DNA of 64,000 bases. It comes from SIG440 sp045120135. Its GTDB lineage: Bacteria; Bacillota; Clostridia; Monoglobales; Monoglobaceae. Below are positions 42,301 to 49,644 of the stretch, in pieces (the stretch's first letter is position 1; every line of letters begins with the position of its first letter). Both the position numbers and the translations under genes were made by a program. Below the pieces are notes generated by a model that saw nothing but the letters and a program-made list of their open reading frames with translations, ran no database searches and was not told the origin of the DNA. Location of the stretch: assembly GCA_045120135.1 (NCBI GenBank), contig JBGVEN010000017.1, positions 1-64,000 of the forward strand, read 5' to 3'.

Positions 42301-45065
42301 CAGCTACAACAACAGGCGACCAAAGTTTTACTCCGCCTAAAATTGTGACAACCTATGATGGCATAGGCAAAGTAATCTCAGAGGAAAAACGCAACAATAT
42401 CACCGATGCAGTGCTGACGAGGGACGAGTATAGCTATGACTTTTTGGGTAATGTCAAGGAGTATAGGGACAGCCGTGTAAACCTTGACGGAGTGGGAACG
42501 TTCACAACCCAAACAGAGTATAACTGGCAGGGACTTCCCGTTAAAGAGACAAATGCTGTCGGCGACGCAAAGCTCTATGCCTATGACTTGCTTGGTAGAC
42601 TTGTGGAGGCACAGGACGAAACAGGGTCAAAAACTATGTTTACATATGACCAGCTTGGCAGAGAAATCGTTGCGGAAAGTGAGATAACCGATACCGAAAC
42701 CGCACGGACGGAAAAATATTACGATTTGAGCGGTAATGTGGTGAAAGAGAGAACCAAGAACAACAAAGCTGGACAGTCGACTGCTTACCGCGAGGTATGC
42801 TATGAGTATGACAGTATGCATCGCCCGACGGTTATCAAGACCAATGATGGCACAAGGGATATCTATACTCAGTATGCTTATGACAGCATGGGCAATGTTA
42901 CAAAGGTTGTTACGGGTCAGACCCAAAAGCTTGATATGAGCGGTGAAATTCCACAAACCGCCAATGTTACACTGTATGAGTATGACCGTTTTGGAAATGT
43001 AACAAAAACAACCGATGCAAACGGACTTTTCGAGACGGCGGAATATAACTATATAGGTTTGCCAATCACAACCACCGACAAAAAAGGCGGGACAACTGCA
43101 TATACATATAATGTCTACGGCAGTCGGCTGACTGCTTCGACAGCAGGGGTTGATACCATCAGCTATACCTACAATGTCAATAATATGCCGATTTCTGTGA
43201 CACAAGGTGCAAATACCACGATTTATGAATATGACGCCCTTGGCAGATTGACAAAAGAGACAGAAAATGGTATAGTAAAGACATACAGTATGGATAAGCT
43301 TGGCAACCTCATATCGTCAAATGTGGGCGGTGTTGAAACCGCTTATAGCTATGATTTGCTCAATCGCTTAACAGGCGTAATCTTTGACGGCGGAAGTGCA
43401 GGCTATACCTATGACAAGATGGGCAGAATCATAGGCGAGACAAAAGGCGGTATTGAAACAAGCTATACCTACAACAAGGCAGGCTGGCTGACAAATAAGA
43501 CAAATACCAAAGACAATGCAACAACTGCCTATGCCTTGACCTATTCCAATGACGGAAATATTGTAACAAGAACCGAAAACGGCGAGGTTACAAACTATAC
43601 CTACGATAATTTAGGTCAGCTTGTTGCGGAAGATAACACCTTGTACGAATATGACACAAGGGGCAACCGCACAAAGATGACCAAAGACGGAATTGTGACC
43701 GAGTATCGTTATGACCGTACAAACAAGCTTATGACCGAAAATACAAATGGCGTGTGGACGGCTTATGCCTATGACCAAAATGGCAATAATACATTAAGAG
43801 AAGTGTACGAGATAACAGCTGATGGAATGCAGGATGAGCTTTACTATCTTATTTTGAAGTATGACCCCCTTAATCGCCTGACAAAAGTACAAAAGGATGG
43901 TATGACTGCTGAATATATCTATGGCGTTGACAATATGCGTAAAAGCAAGACGGTGAATGGCGAAACGGAAAAGTATATTTGGGATGGCGCGAATATAGTC
44001 GGTATTACTGATAATGAGGGTGTAATAACAAACAGATACTACCGAGGTGTAGGCTTAATCGCATCAAAAGAGAATGATGTATTGAGTTATTATCAAACCA
44101 ACGACCACGGCGATGTATCGGCTTGGGGTGGAGTATCATACAATTATGATGCGTTTGGTAATCAAAAAGACCAAAGTGATGATGGCAATCCGTTTAGATT
44201 TTGCGGAGAATATGCCGACGTTGAGAGCGGACTGATTTATCTCCGAAATCGGTATTATGACCCACAATTGGGACGGTTTATCAATGAAGACCCGATTAGG
44301 GATGGGCTTAATTGGTATGTTTATTGTGAAAATAATCCTGTTATGTTTGTTGACCCAACGGGATTACATTACGAGGATGTTATAGCTGATTTAAGCACAA
44401 TAGTAAGCGCCAAAGCACGAATGTTGTCTGCCCCAAGGTACAGCACCGAGTATAGGCTTGCATACCAAAACGCTATGCAAGCAAAAGAAAGTATAAGTAA
44501 CGATGTAATATACATTGAAAATCTCGACGGGTTACGGTCGGTTTTGTCACCAATTGTAGAGGGTGATAACAACTCATTGGAAAGTTTAAAGGGCGCTAGA
44601 AGTAGCGTTGAAACAGCGCTGAATGACTATAACAGAGGGCGGATTATAGATGATATTGTTACAACTGGGTTGTTGACAGCTGGTGGAGCTGTTGCTATAA
44701 AAGCGGGAGTAGGAGCTTTAGCGGGGAAAATTGCTACAAAGGTAGCACCTGCTGCTTCTGTGGGATTTCCAACATTTAATAAGCTTAAAGAATATCTAGG
44801 TAGCCCGGGAAGTGGTAATCATTGGCACCACATAGTTGAACAATGCCAAATTGTGAAATCAGGATTTTCGGAATTTACTATTCATGCGACCAATAATATA
44901 TACGCTGTTAATGCTGACATACATGCTAAAATAACAGGATATTATGGCTCCATACAATCTTTTACAGATGGTATGAAGGTTAGAGATTGGTTAGCGGGGC
45001 AAAGCTTTGAAGCACAATATCAATTTGGAATAAATGTTTTAAAACAGTTTGGGGTTATAAAATAA
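39336..45065 (+). CDS. RHS/YD-repeat polymorphic toxin with HNH (WHH-type) tip
   Basis: 1,909 residues. A signal/anchor segment (about 10-35) is followed by an N-terminal region to about 520, then YD repeats (xYxYDxxGN...) to about 1,640. The RHS core end is YLRNRYYDPQLGRFINEDP, and after NWYVYCENNPVMFVDPTGL (about 1,672) the variable toxin tip begins. The tip (about 235 residues) contains GNHWHHIVEQ (about 1,828) and VRDWLAGQSFEAQYQFG, an HNH/EndoVII-type nuclease signature. The YD shell normally encases the toxin. ATG at 39,336 has its SD in the preceding gene. The immunity gene overlaps its stop (TAATG). An 89-bp piece of the core end recurs inverted at 47,716-47,804, leading into a different tip. 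Confidence 0.93.
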   Translation: MNKIKYCVLKSSQNKAALIFVSIFVTLAAILLPNVCVHASTSDHLYAKSHIEANRDLYGEKYTPAQKLSSGEIDHSTGEVRVDEVDISLPGKNGLDLNIHRIYGSQEPQYRPKYIKDDYYVEYVTEKAYTYTAMDGSGTQLYVSFEKEEDMVDSFYTTPRALSGNRNEDVFGVEYEEYTSIKSSTGEILLERDKTNGVKRIYLSSRTGMDTVGKKEGNVYINSARSHWKLVMPYVSRTTCISENTRRVYYYRFSNENGEIYDLRFYVTTDDSTPHIVTKFYGSAFSVELAEDSELKSYTLILTDKTGKIYKFNLGTFAEMDSQTVVTDCTVSDRFGNTIIYNGNEITDSYGRKLRITANGIELYNGNNYKYIVKYGISEIYDQDRDPYGKLTIFTKHKLTVSRSTSSLDSPNESFEETIYITQAKETDCSISKYDHVPVYLLREVVHPQGLKVIYDYETKCNEEKTPISSYNGTIKKYYVPRVASRTEYIKTSDDVYTRKNHSSYSYNTYTVSFLFDDKKSVDEFVYIGGVEYKIITRRYDDFGRILRIIESDGTDTKDEEYLYEYSESDNRITSLETLDYPIIRQKPIKVIKTTVNGVLTDAVMTNYTRDRKPTLVQKGLQKTTYTYDDTYGFLIESTQTSDFDRSIKTVGTKTKDGKNIAKTEIFDVVGDAETLQGVTEYTYNADGTMASKTVWQTLNGDTIQTVYTYNYSLFTNLQGGEHSVTSTITTTDASGNIYTETTAIEYDLLGNVIKETFADGTATSYKYDLMRRVTEEFYPDGTKNSIAYSNNYQGSTVSVTRPDGSVLTYQYDPNGNYLSASLDEMLLISNTYDALNRKIKTTSYNDDDTALVERYSYDALDRVTAQTTAGETVNYMFDGTENVFNVKNNSSYISGSTDLNGQYVAALIITNSTTRSSVSWSASVDVIVDDEKVCDVGVFFDTIEYAVIDLRGKNTLEFDGRMNGTICVRLIKLEDLGTGTLGASTVVTATTTGDQSFTPPKIVTTYDGIGKVISEEKRNNITDAVLTRDEYSYDFLGNVKEYRDSRVNLDGVGTFTTQTEYNWQGLPVKETNAVGDAKLYAYDLLGRLVEAQDETGSKTMFTYDQLGREIVAESEITDTETARTEKYYDLSGNVVKERTKNNKAGQSTAYREVCYEYDSMHRPTVIKTNDGTRDIYTQYAYDSMGNVTKVVTGQTQKLDMSGEIPQTANVTLYEYDRFGNVTKTTDANGLFETAEYNYIGLPITTTDKKGGTTAYTYNVYGSRLTASTAGVDTISYTYNVNNMPISVTQGANTTIYEYDALGRLTKETENGIVKTYSMDKLGNLISSNVGGVETAYSYDLLNRLTGVIFDGGSAGYTYDKMGRIIGETKGGIETSYTYNKAGWLTNKTNTKDNATTAYALTYSNDGNIVTRTENGEVTNYTYDNLGQLVAEDNTLYEYDTRGNRTKMTKDGIVTEYRYDRTNKLMTENTNGVWTAYAYDQNGNNTLREVYEITADGMQDELYYLILKYDPLNRLTKVQKDGMTAEYIYGVDNMRKSKTVNGETEKYIWDGANIVGITDNEGVITNRYYRGVGLIASKENDVLSYYQTNDHGDVSAWGGVSYNYDAFGNQKDQSDDGNPFRFCGEYADVESGLIYLRNRYYDPQLGRFINEDPIRDGLNWYVYCENNPVMFVDPTGLHYEDVIADLSTIVSAKARMLSAPRYSTEYRLAYQNAMQAKESISNDVIYIENLDGLRSVLSPIVEGDNNSLESLKGARSSVETALNDYNRGRIIDDIVTTGLLTAGGAVAIKAGVGALAGKIATKVAPAASVGFPTFNKLKEYLGSPGSGNHWHHIVEQCQIVKSGFSEFTIHATNNIYAVNADIHAKITGYYGSIQSFTDGMKVRDWLAGQSFEAQYQFGINVLKQFGVIK
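44205..44293 (+). repeat. 89-bp inverted repeat, copy in the RHS core
   Basis: Encodes GEYADVESGLIYLRNRYYDP and the following QLGRFINEDP. It is identical, base for base, to the reverse complement of 47,716-47,804. Identity ends exactly where the toxin tips diverge. Confidence 0.95.
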
Positions 45066-45385
45066 TGAAAGAAGAGTTTTTATATAATTCAAATAAATTT
45101 TATGAATACCATAATAATAATCAAATAGACAATGCAAATGAACATGCAAAGAGAATGAATTTAATCTTAAAAGATATTGTTAATGAAGATTCATTTGACA
45201 CTTTTTGTGATGATATTTTACTGTCCCAAAATTCAATTGCGATAATTTGGGTTTGTGGGTTATGTATCGATTATAACTATAGACGAGATGATGCCATTGA
45301 GATTCTAAAAGAGTTATCTTATAATGAAGATGAAATAATTTCTCGTGATGCAAGTATGTTATTGTTTGTGAAACTAAGGGAATAA
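45065..45385 (+). CDS. Putative immunity protein for the RHS HNH toxin
   Basis: 106 residues, acidic, mainly helical, no signal peptide. Its ATG overlaps the RHS stop by one base, the usual position of the cognate immunity gene of an RHS tip. The SRDASMLLFVKLRE end is somewhat like DUF2019/HEAT-type immunity proteins; I do not assign a family. It should bind and block the HNH tip inside the producing cell. Function is inferred from position. Confidence 0.7.
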   Translation: MKEEFLYNSNKFYEYHNNNQIDNANEHAKRMNLILKDIVNEDSFDTFCDDILLSQNSIAIIWVCGLCIDYNYRRDDAIEILKELSYNEDEIISRDASMLLFVKLRE

Positions 45386-45517
45386 CATTGTCGTTTGGGG
45401 ACGTACATTTTTGGGAATATTGGGGACGGGGAATATTGGGGACGTGCCTGATTTTGCACATTTTAATTGACTAATCAAAACAAATATGGTATAATTCGGT
45501 AAAGGGAAGTGATAAAG

Positions 45518-46291
45518 GTGAGTAGACCGCCACGAGTTCTCAGCGAAACCGGATTATACCATATTATTTTTAGAGGCCTTAATCGACAGAATTTATTTGA
45601 AGAAGACGAAGACTATATAAAACTGCTTGAAATAATAAATGACGTAAAAAATATATTTGAAATACAGATATACGCTTATTGTCTAATGACAAATCACGTA
45701 CACTTGTTTTTAAGAGAAAAGGAGTCGGGAGATATTAAGACAATAATGCATAAGTTGCTGACTCGGTATGTCATGTGGTACAACCGAAAATATCAGCGTA
45801 GTGGAAGCTTGATAGGAAATCGTTATAAGAGCGAGCCTATAGAAGACGAAACATATTATCTCACTTTGATGAGGTATATACATCAGAATCCTGTGAAAGC
45901 AGGTATGGTTGATAAACCGGAAGAGTATATCTGGAGTAGTTATAATGATTACATAAACTTAAAAAATGAATTAACAGATATAGAATTTGGTTTATCGATT
46001 TTGTCAGGGAATGAAGAGCAGGCATTAAAAGAATTCAAAGAATTTCATGAAACCATGGAAGATACTGATTTTTCAATATCAAACACAAAAAAACTTACGG
46101 ACGAACAATTAAAACGAAGAATTATAAAAATAACTGGCGGAATTAGACCGGATGAAATAGCACTAAGAGCAAAGGCGGACAGAGACTATATAATTACATT
46201 GTTAAGGAATGAAGGGTTTACGATAGGACAATTAGAAAGAGTCACGGGAATATCACGAGGTATTATAACAAGGGCAAACGTGCAAAAATAG
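45518..46291 (+). CDS. REP-associated tyrosine transposase (Y1/IS200-like, RAYT)
   Basis: About 257 residues. Y1-transposase features: GLYHIIFRGLNRQNLF, the HUH metal motif MTNHVHLFL (about 63-71 from the upstream start), NRYKSEPI, and the catalytic-Tyr region TYYLTLMRYIHQNPVKAGM. The C-terminal extension carries an HTH-like segment (TIGQLERVTGISRGIITRA). This is the domesticated RAYT form, which acts on REP palindromes in trans. I use GTG at 45,518; a GTG at 45,509 lies in the SD AAGGGAAG. Confidence 0.9.
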   Translation: MSRPPRVLSETGLYHIIFRGLNRQNLFEEDEDYIKLLEIINDVKNIFEIQIYAYCLMTNHVHLFLREKESGDIKTIMHKLLTRYVMWYNRKYQRSGSLIGNRYKSEPIEDETYYLTLMRYIHQNPVKAGMVDKPEEYIWSSYNDYINLKNELTDIEFGLSILSGNEEQALKEFKEFHETMEDTDFSISNTKKLTDEQLKRRIIKITGGIRPDEIALRAKADRDYIITLLRNEGFTIGQLERVTGISRGIITRANVQK

Positions 46292-46320
46292 GCACGTCCC
46301 CAATATTAATATTCAAGTTT

Positions 46321-46350
46321 AAAGGGACAGTTCGACCGAACTGTCCCTTT
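46321..46350. repeat. REP-type perfect palindrome
   Basis: AAAGGGACAGTTCG (46,321-46,334) and CGAACTGTCCCTTT (46,337-46,350) with a 2-nt loop. The GGGAC stem resembles the substrates of RAYT transposases; it may also terminate RAYT transcription. Confidence 0.75.
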
Positions 46351-46398
46351 TGACTTATAGTGTTAGTATGTGCCAAAAAATGTACGTCCCCAAATGGC

Positions 46399-47091
46399 TC
46401 ATTTGATATTCAATCGCTGTCTATTTCTGTTTTCATTCAACATCAACCATTCTTGAATAAGATTATAATCTTCATCTTCTATCAACTTTAGTAAGCTTTG
46501 CTTTTCAGAAATCTTTTTCTTCATTTTTTGAATATATTCTTGGGTGATTTTTTCTCCTAACATCTCCCTGTTTCTTTCAAAAACATATTCACTATGCGCG
46601 ATTATATTTATAACATGTTGTTTACCATAAAGATACTGTTTATTTTTTAAAGCCATAATCATCTTTGGGTATTCATTATAAAAAACAGCTCCATCAACAT
46701 CAAATACTTTTAATGCTTCGTATGCGTCAATACAATTTGTAGCTTTTTGAAAGAATGGCATTAAATATTTTTCCATATAATAGAGCATCTGCCCTATGCA
46801 AATATTTATACTATTTTCATCTTTAGTTATATAGGAAAACCAATCTGCGCTGTTTTCAAATCTTTTTAAATGTGTTGCTCCACACGTTGATTTATCTATT
46901 TTATACTCTTGTGATAATGGTAAAACACAAAACTCTACAGTTGCATCGGTTTGGTAATGTGAACGGTGAAGACAGAAACTTTGAAAAACATCATTGACAA
47001 CCCTATAATGATAATTACGATATGTTTTAAATCCATATTCATTGAATTCTTCTTTGCATCGTTTTTTGTATTCTTTCAAAAAATAATCCAT
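46399..47091 (-). CDS. Putative immunity protein for the silent RHS tip (DUF4304-like)
   Basis: 230 residues. The N-terminal 130 residues (FNEYGFKTYRNYHYRVVNDVFQ, then SFCLHRSHYQ) resemble DUF4304, a family often seen as immunity proteins next to polymorphic toxins. It begins 8 bases after the stop of the silent restriction-nuclease-like tip on the same strand, exactly as an immunity gene would. It faces the active tip's immunity gene across the transposase module. Whether it is expressed now is unclear, as no promoter is obvious on the minus strand nearby. Confidence 0.65.
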   Translation of the reverse strand: MDYFLKEYKKRCKEEFNEYGFKTYRNYHYRVVNDVFQSFCLHRSHYQTDATVEFCVLPLSQEYKIDKSTCGATHLKRFENSADWFSYITKDENSINICIGQMLYYMEKYLMPFFQKATNCIDAYEALKVFDVDGAVFYNEYPKMIMALKNKQYLYGKQHVINIIAHSEYVFERNREMLGEKITQEYIQKMKKKISEKQSLLKLIEDEDYNLIQEWLMLNENRNRQRLNIK

Positions 47092-47099
47092 AATTTCTC

Positions 47100-47810
47100 C
47101 TATTGTATCGTTTGAAGTCTAATCTTATTTAAAGAAAATAACGACATAAAGGCACCGAGTACGGTCATTTCCTTTTCAATGGCATAAGCCTTCACAGTAT
47201 CCCAATTTGTTATTTTATAGTAATCGTAAGCTATAACACCATCACCAGCATACCTATATGAAATGTAATATGCATCTATATTTATGTTTTGAACAAAGCT
47301 ACCCGGTGCTATCTCACCACCTACATACAAATCCGTATCTGAGTGGTCTTTCCATTCATTAGCAACATATTTTTGTACCTGTGTAACACCTTTTGCAATT
47401 TGATTGGGTTTATCTCTCTTAACATCCCATACAGCACCATCATTACTGATAAGATCTGCACGTCCCCAACCAAAATCATAATATATTGTTTGTTCAGTAT
47501 TCAAATCATATATCGAAGCTACTTTTTTCACAACGAGATTGTGAATTTGTCCTGGATATGCGAGCATCCCCGTAGAATCAATATATTTTAAAGGATTATT
47601 CATACAATAAACATACAAGTTACTGCTTTGCATTATTGCATTTATGTCAGGAATTTTTGTTTCTCCGTCCTTATACTCTTTATCCCCATAAACCATATTG
47701 TTAGTATTCCAATATGGGTCTTCATTGATAAACCGTCCCAATTGTGGGTCATAATACCGATTTCGGAGATAAATCAGTCCGCTCTCAACGTCGGCATATT
47801 CTCCTGAGTA
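47100..47810 (-). CDS. Silent, start-less RHS C-terminal cassette with restriction-nuclease-like toxin
   Basis: The frame is open from 47,810 (a stop lies at 47,813-47,811) and has no ATG or GTG near its beginning. It starts with the RHS core end (GEYADVESGLIYLRNRYYDP) identical in DNA to the main RHS gene, then diverges to NLYVYCMNNPLKYIDSTGM, the same tip-junction layout. The toxin part (about 145 residues) has YYDFGWGRADLISNDGAVWDVKRD, a pattern like a PD-(D/E)xK restriction-type nuclease (RADL plus WDVK). As it stands it is an orphan tip. Inversion at the 89-bp repeats would attach it in frame to the RHS shell (predicted 1,857 residues). It follows the recombinase gene by about 25 bases. 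Confidence 0.8.
   Translation of the reverse strand, partial: YSGEYADVESGLIYLRNRYYDPQLGRFINEDPYWNTNNMVYGDKEYKDGETKIPDINAIMQSSNLYVYCMNNPLKYIDSTGMLAYPGQIHNLVVKKVASIYDLNTEQTIYYDFGWGRADLISNDGAVWDVKRDKPNQIAKGVTQVQKYVANEWKDHSDTDLYVGGEIAPGSFVQNINIDAYYISYRYAGDGVIAYDYYKITNWDTVKAYAIEKEMTVLGAFMSLFSLNKIRLQTIQ
47716..47804 (-). repeat. 89-bp inverted repeat, copy in the silent cassette
   Basis: Identical to the reverse complement of 44,205-44,293 and in the same codon register on its own strand (GGA at 47,804). One end lies 31 bases from the stop of the large serine recombinase. Confidence 0.95.
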
Positions 47811-47834
47811 TCATAACGTGTGCTGTAATTGATT

Positions 47835-49400
47835 TTACGGCATTTCACCTACATAGAGAAAGTGTATTTTAATTTTAACTTCCCTTTTTCCTGCAATTAT
47901 TTCCTCGCTTATTAATATTGTATCTATAAGGTCTGTCAAAATATCTCGGTTCAGGTCGGATATGTTGCAATATTTTTTTATTGTATTTATCCATTTTACG
48001 GAATCGGAAGTATAGTTTTTTATTGACTGCATTCGGTCACTTGCTGATTTAAGGTTGGATTCCACTTCTAATTGTTCAGCCTCGTATTCACTTAAAAGCG
48101 TGGAGAAAACTTTATCGGATATTTTTTGGTTTACGTTATCTTCGTAAAGTTGTTTCATTAAAATTTTTATTTCGTTATTACGTGAAGTCAGGGATGATAA
48201 GCGTGAGTTTAAAGAAGCTAACTCGTCTTTATAACGAGACTCTAACAGCGCTTCAAGTTCGCTGCGTTTTCTTTTTGCCATAGTGGCATATTTTTTTATT
48301 TCGCTAACAACATACTGCTTAAGTTCGTCTTTTCGTATATAATGGCTGCTACATTTTTCGTTGCCGTATCTTCTGTATTGGGCACATGAATAGTATTCAA
48401 CCATATGTGATGCGGAAAAAGAAACAGCATAACCGCATTCGTTACAGTTCAGAAACCCGGAAAAAAGGTGAGGTTTTTGACTGCGATTTACTTTGTGGTG
48501 TTCAGCAATAATCTGTTGAACTTTTTCCCAAGTATCGAGTGAGACAATTGGTTCGTGAGTGTTGGGCGTTATTAACCAATCATCTTTGGGTTTTCGCTTT
48601 GATGGGGAGCGTTTAAACTGAGAGCAATCATATAATCCTTGCACCATATCACCGACATATATGCGGTTTTTTAATATAGTAAGTATTGCTGCTGCGCCCC
48701 ATTCTTTTTGATAGTTGGGTTGTTGACCCAAACGCATTTTCCTGTATTCAAGAGGCGGAAGAATTTTGTCACGGTTTAGACTTTTTGCTATTTTTACGCT
48801 GCCTATACCGGAAAGCGCCATTTCAAAGATATTTTTTACTATTGGAGCTGAAAACTCATCAATAATAAGCTTATTTTTGTTATCTGGATTTTTCTTATAT
48901 CCATAAGGTGCGTAATTGCTTAAAAATTCGCCTTTTTCTTTTCTGGTCTTCACCGCTGAACGAATCTTTTTTGAGATATCCTTAGCGTACATTTCGTTAA
49001 GGATGTTTTTGAAGGGGGCAATATCGTTGTTGTTATTCAGGGTATCAATACCATCGTCAAGGGCTATAAAACGCACATTTTTGGCGGGGAAAAATATTTC
49101 GGTATAGTGACCGGTAAGTATGTAATTTCTGCCAAGTCGAGACAGGTCTTTTACCAAAACGGTGTTAATCTTCCCATTCTCTATATCAACGAGAAGTCTT
49201 TGGAATTCGGGACGGTTGAAGTTAGTTCCGCTCCAACCATCGTCTATGTAATAGTCGTGGATAAGCCAATGATGTTCTTTAGCATATTTTTCAAGCATTA
49301 TTTTTTGGGTCAAAATACTTGAACTTTCTGCATTTGCTGCAATATCGTCTTTGGATAGCCTGCAGTAGATTGCGACAAGGCATTTGTTTGTGTTGTTCAT
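47835..49400 (-). CDS. Large serine recombinase 2, likely integrase of the element
   Basis: A 521-residue recombinase of the TndX/TnpX-like group: AIYCRLSKDD with the catalytic Ser at residue 16, VKDLSRLGRN arginine motif, APYGYKKN recombinase domain, zinc ribbon CNECGYAVSF with CAQYRRYGNEKC, a long coiled coil, and a DUF4368-like end (NRDILTDLIDTILISE). No key residue is missing. It is the recombinase closest to an element end (1.6 kb from attR) and stands with ImmA-like and repressor genes, the usual integrase module. That makes it the best candidate for the TC-core att sites. A 165-bp array of hairpins lies upstream. Confidence 0.93.
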   Translation of the reverse strand: MNNTNKCLVAIYCRLSKDDIAANAESSSILTQKIMLEKYAKEHHWLIHDYYIDDGWSGTNFNRPEFQRLLVDIENGKINTVLVKDLSRLGRNYILTGHYTEIFFPAKNVRFIALDDGIDTLNNNNDIAPFKNILNEMYAKDISKKIRSAVKTRKEKGEFLSNYAPYGYKKNPDNKNKLIIDEFSAPIVKNIFEMALSGIGSVKIAKSLNRDKILPPLEYRKMRLGQQPNYQKEWGAAAILTILKNRIYVGDMVQGLYDCSQFKRSPSKRKPKDDWLITPNTHEPIVSLDTWEKVQQIIAEHHKVNRSQKPHLFSGFLNCNECGYAVSFSASHMVEYYSCAQYRRYGNEKCSSHYIRKDELKQYVVSEIKKYATMAKRKRSELEALLESRYKDELASLNSRLSSLTSRNNEIKILMKQLYEDNVNQKISDKVFSTLLSEYEAEQLEVESNLKSASDRMQSIKNYTSDSVKWINTIKKYCNISDLNRDILTDLIDTILISEEIIAGKREVKIKIHFLYVGEMP

Positions 49401-49436
49401 TTAAATTCCTCTTGAACATTATAATTATTGTCGAGG

Positions 49437-49602
49437 AAACGGCGAAACGCCGTTTTTAGCGGAACAAGTTCCGCAACTATCAAGCAATGGGCTTGAAAGC
49501 CTCACATAATTGCAATAATGTCGGTCTATGAAAACAGAGTTTTCATAGGGGTTTGCGATATGGCGCAAACAAAAACGCATATGCGTTTTACCGACTATTA
49601 TT
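49437..49602. other. Array of six hairpins, three inside a closing stem
   Basis: AAACGGCG/CGCCGTTT, GCGGAAC/GTTCCGC and CAAGC/GCTTG are followed by a cloverleaf-like unit. AATAATGTCGGT (49,514-49,525) pairs with ACCGACTATTATT (49,590-49,602, one bulge), enclosing CTATGAAAAC/GTTTTCATAG, GTTTGCG/CGCAAAC and AAAACGCAT/ATGCGTTTT. It lies in the 5' leader of the recombinase. Confidence 0.65.
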
Positions 49603-49644
49603 ATAACACAATACAAATAAAGTTGCAACAATGAGTTTGGTGGG

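Larger units (their letters stand above)
45395..46393 (+). mobile_element. REP-associated transposase module with nested inverted repeats
   Basis: Outer arms: 45,395-45,414 and 46,373-46,393 (TTGGGGACGTACATTTTTGG and its complement, one extra A). Inner arms: 45,436-45,459 and 46,280-46,303, matching at 22 of 24 positions around GGGGACGTGCC. The right inner arm contains the stop codon of the transposase. A perfect 30-bp palindrome lies between the right arms. The module sits exactly between the two RHS immunity genes. Confidence 0.8.
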
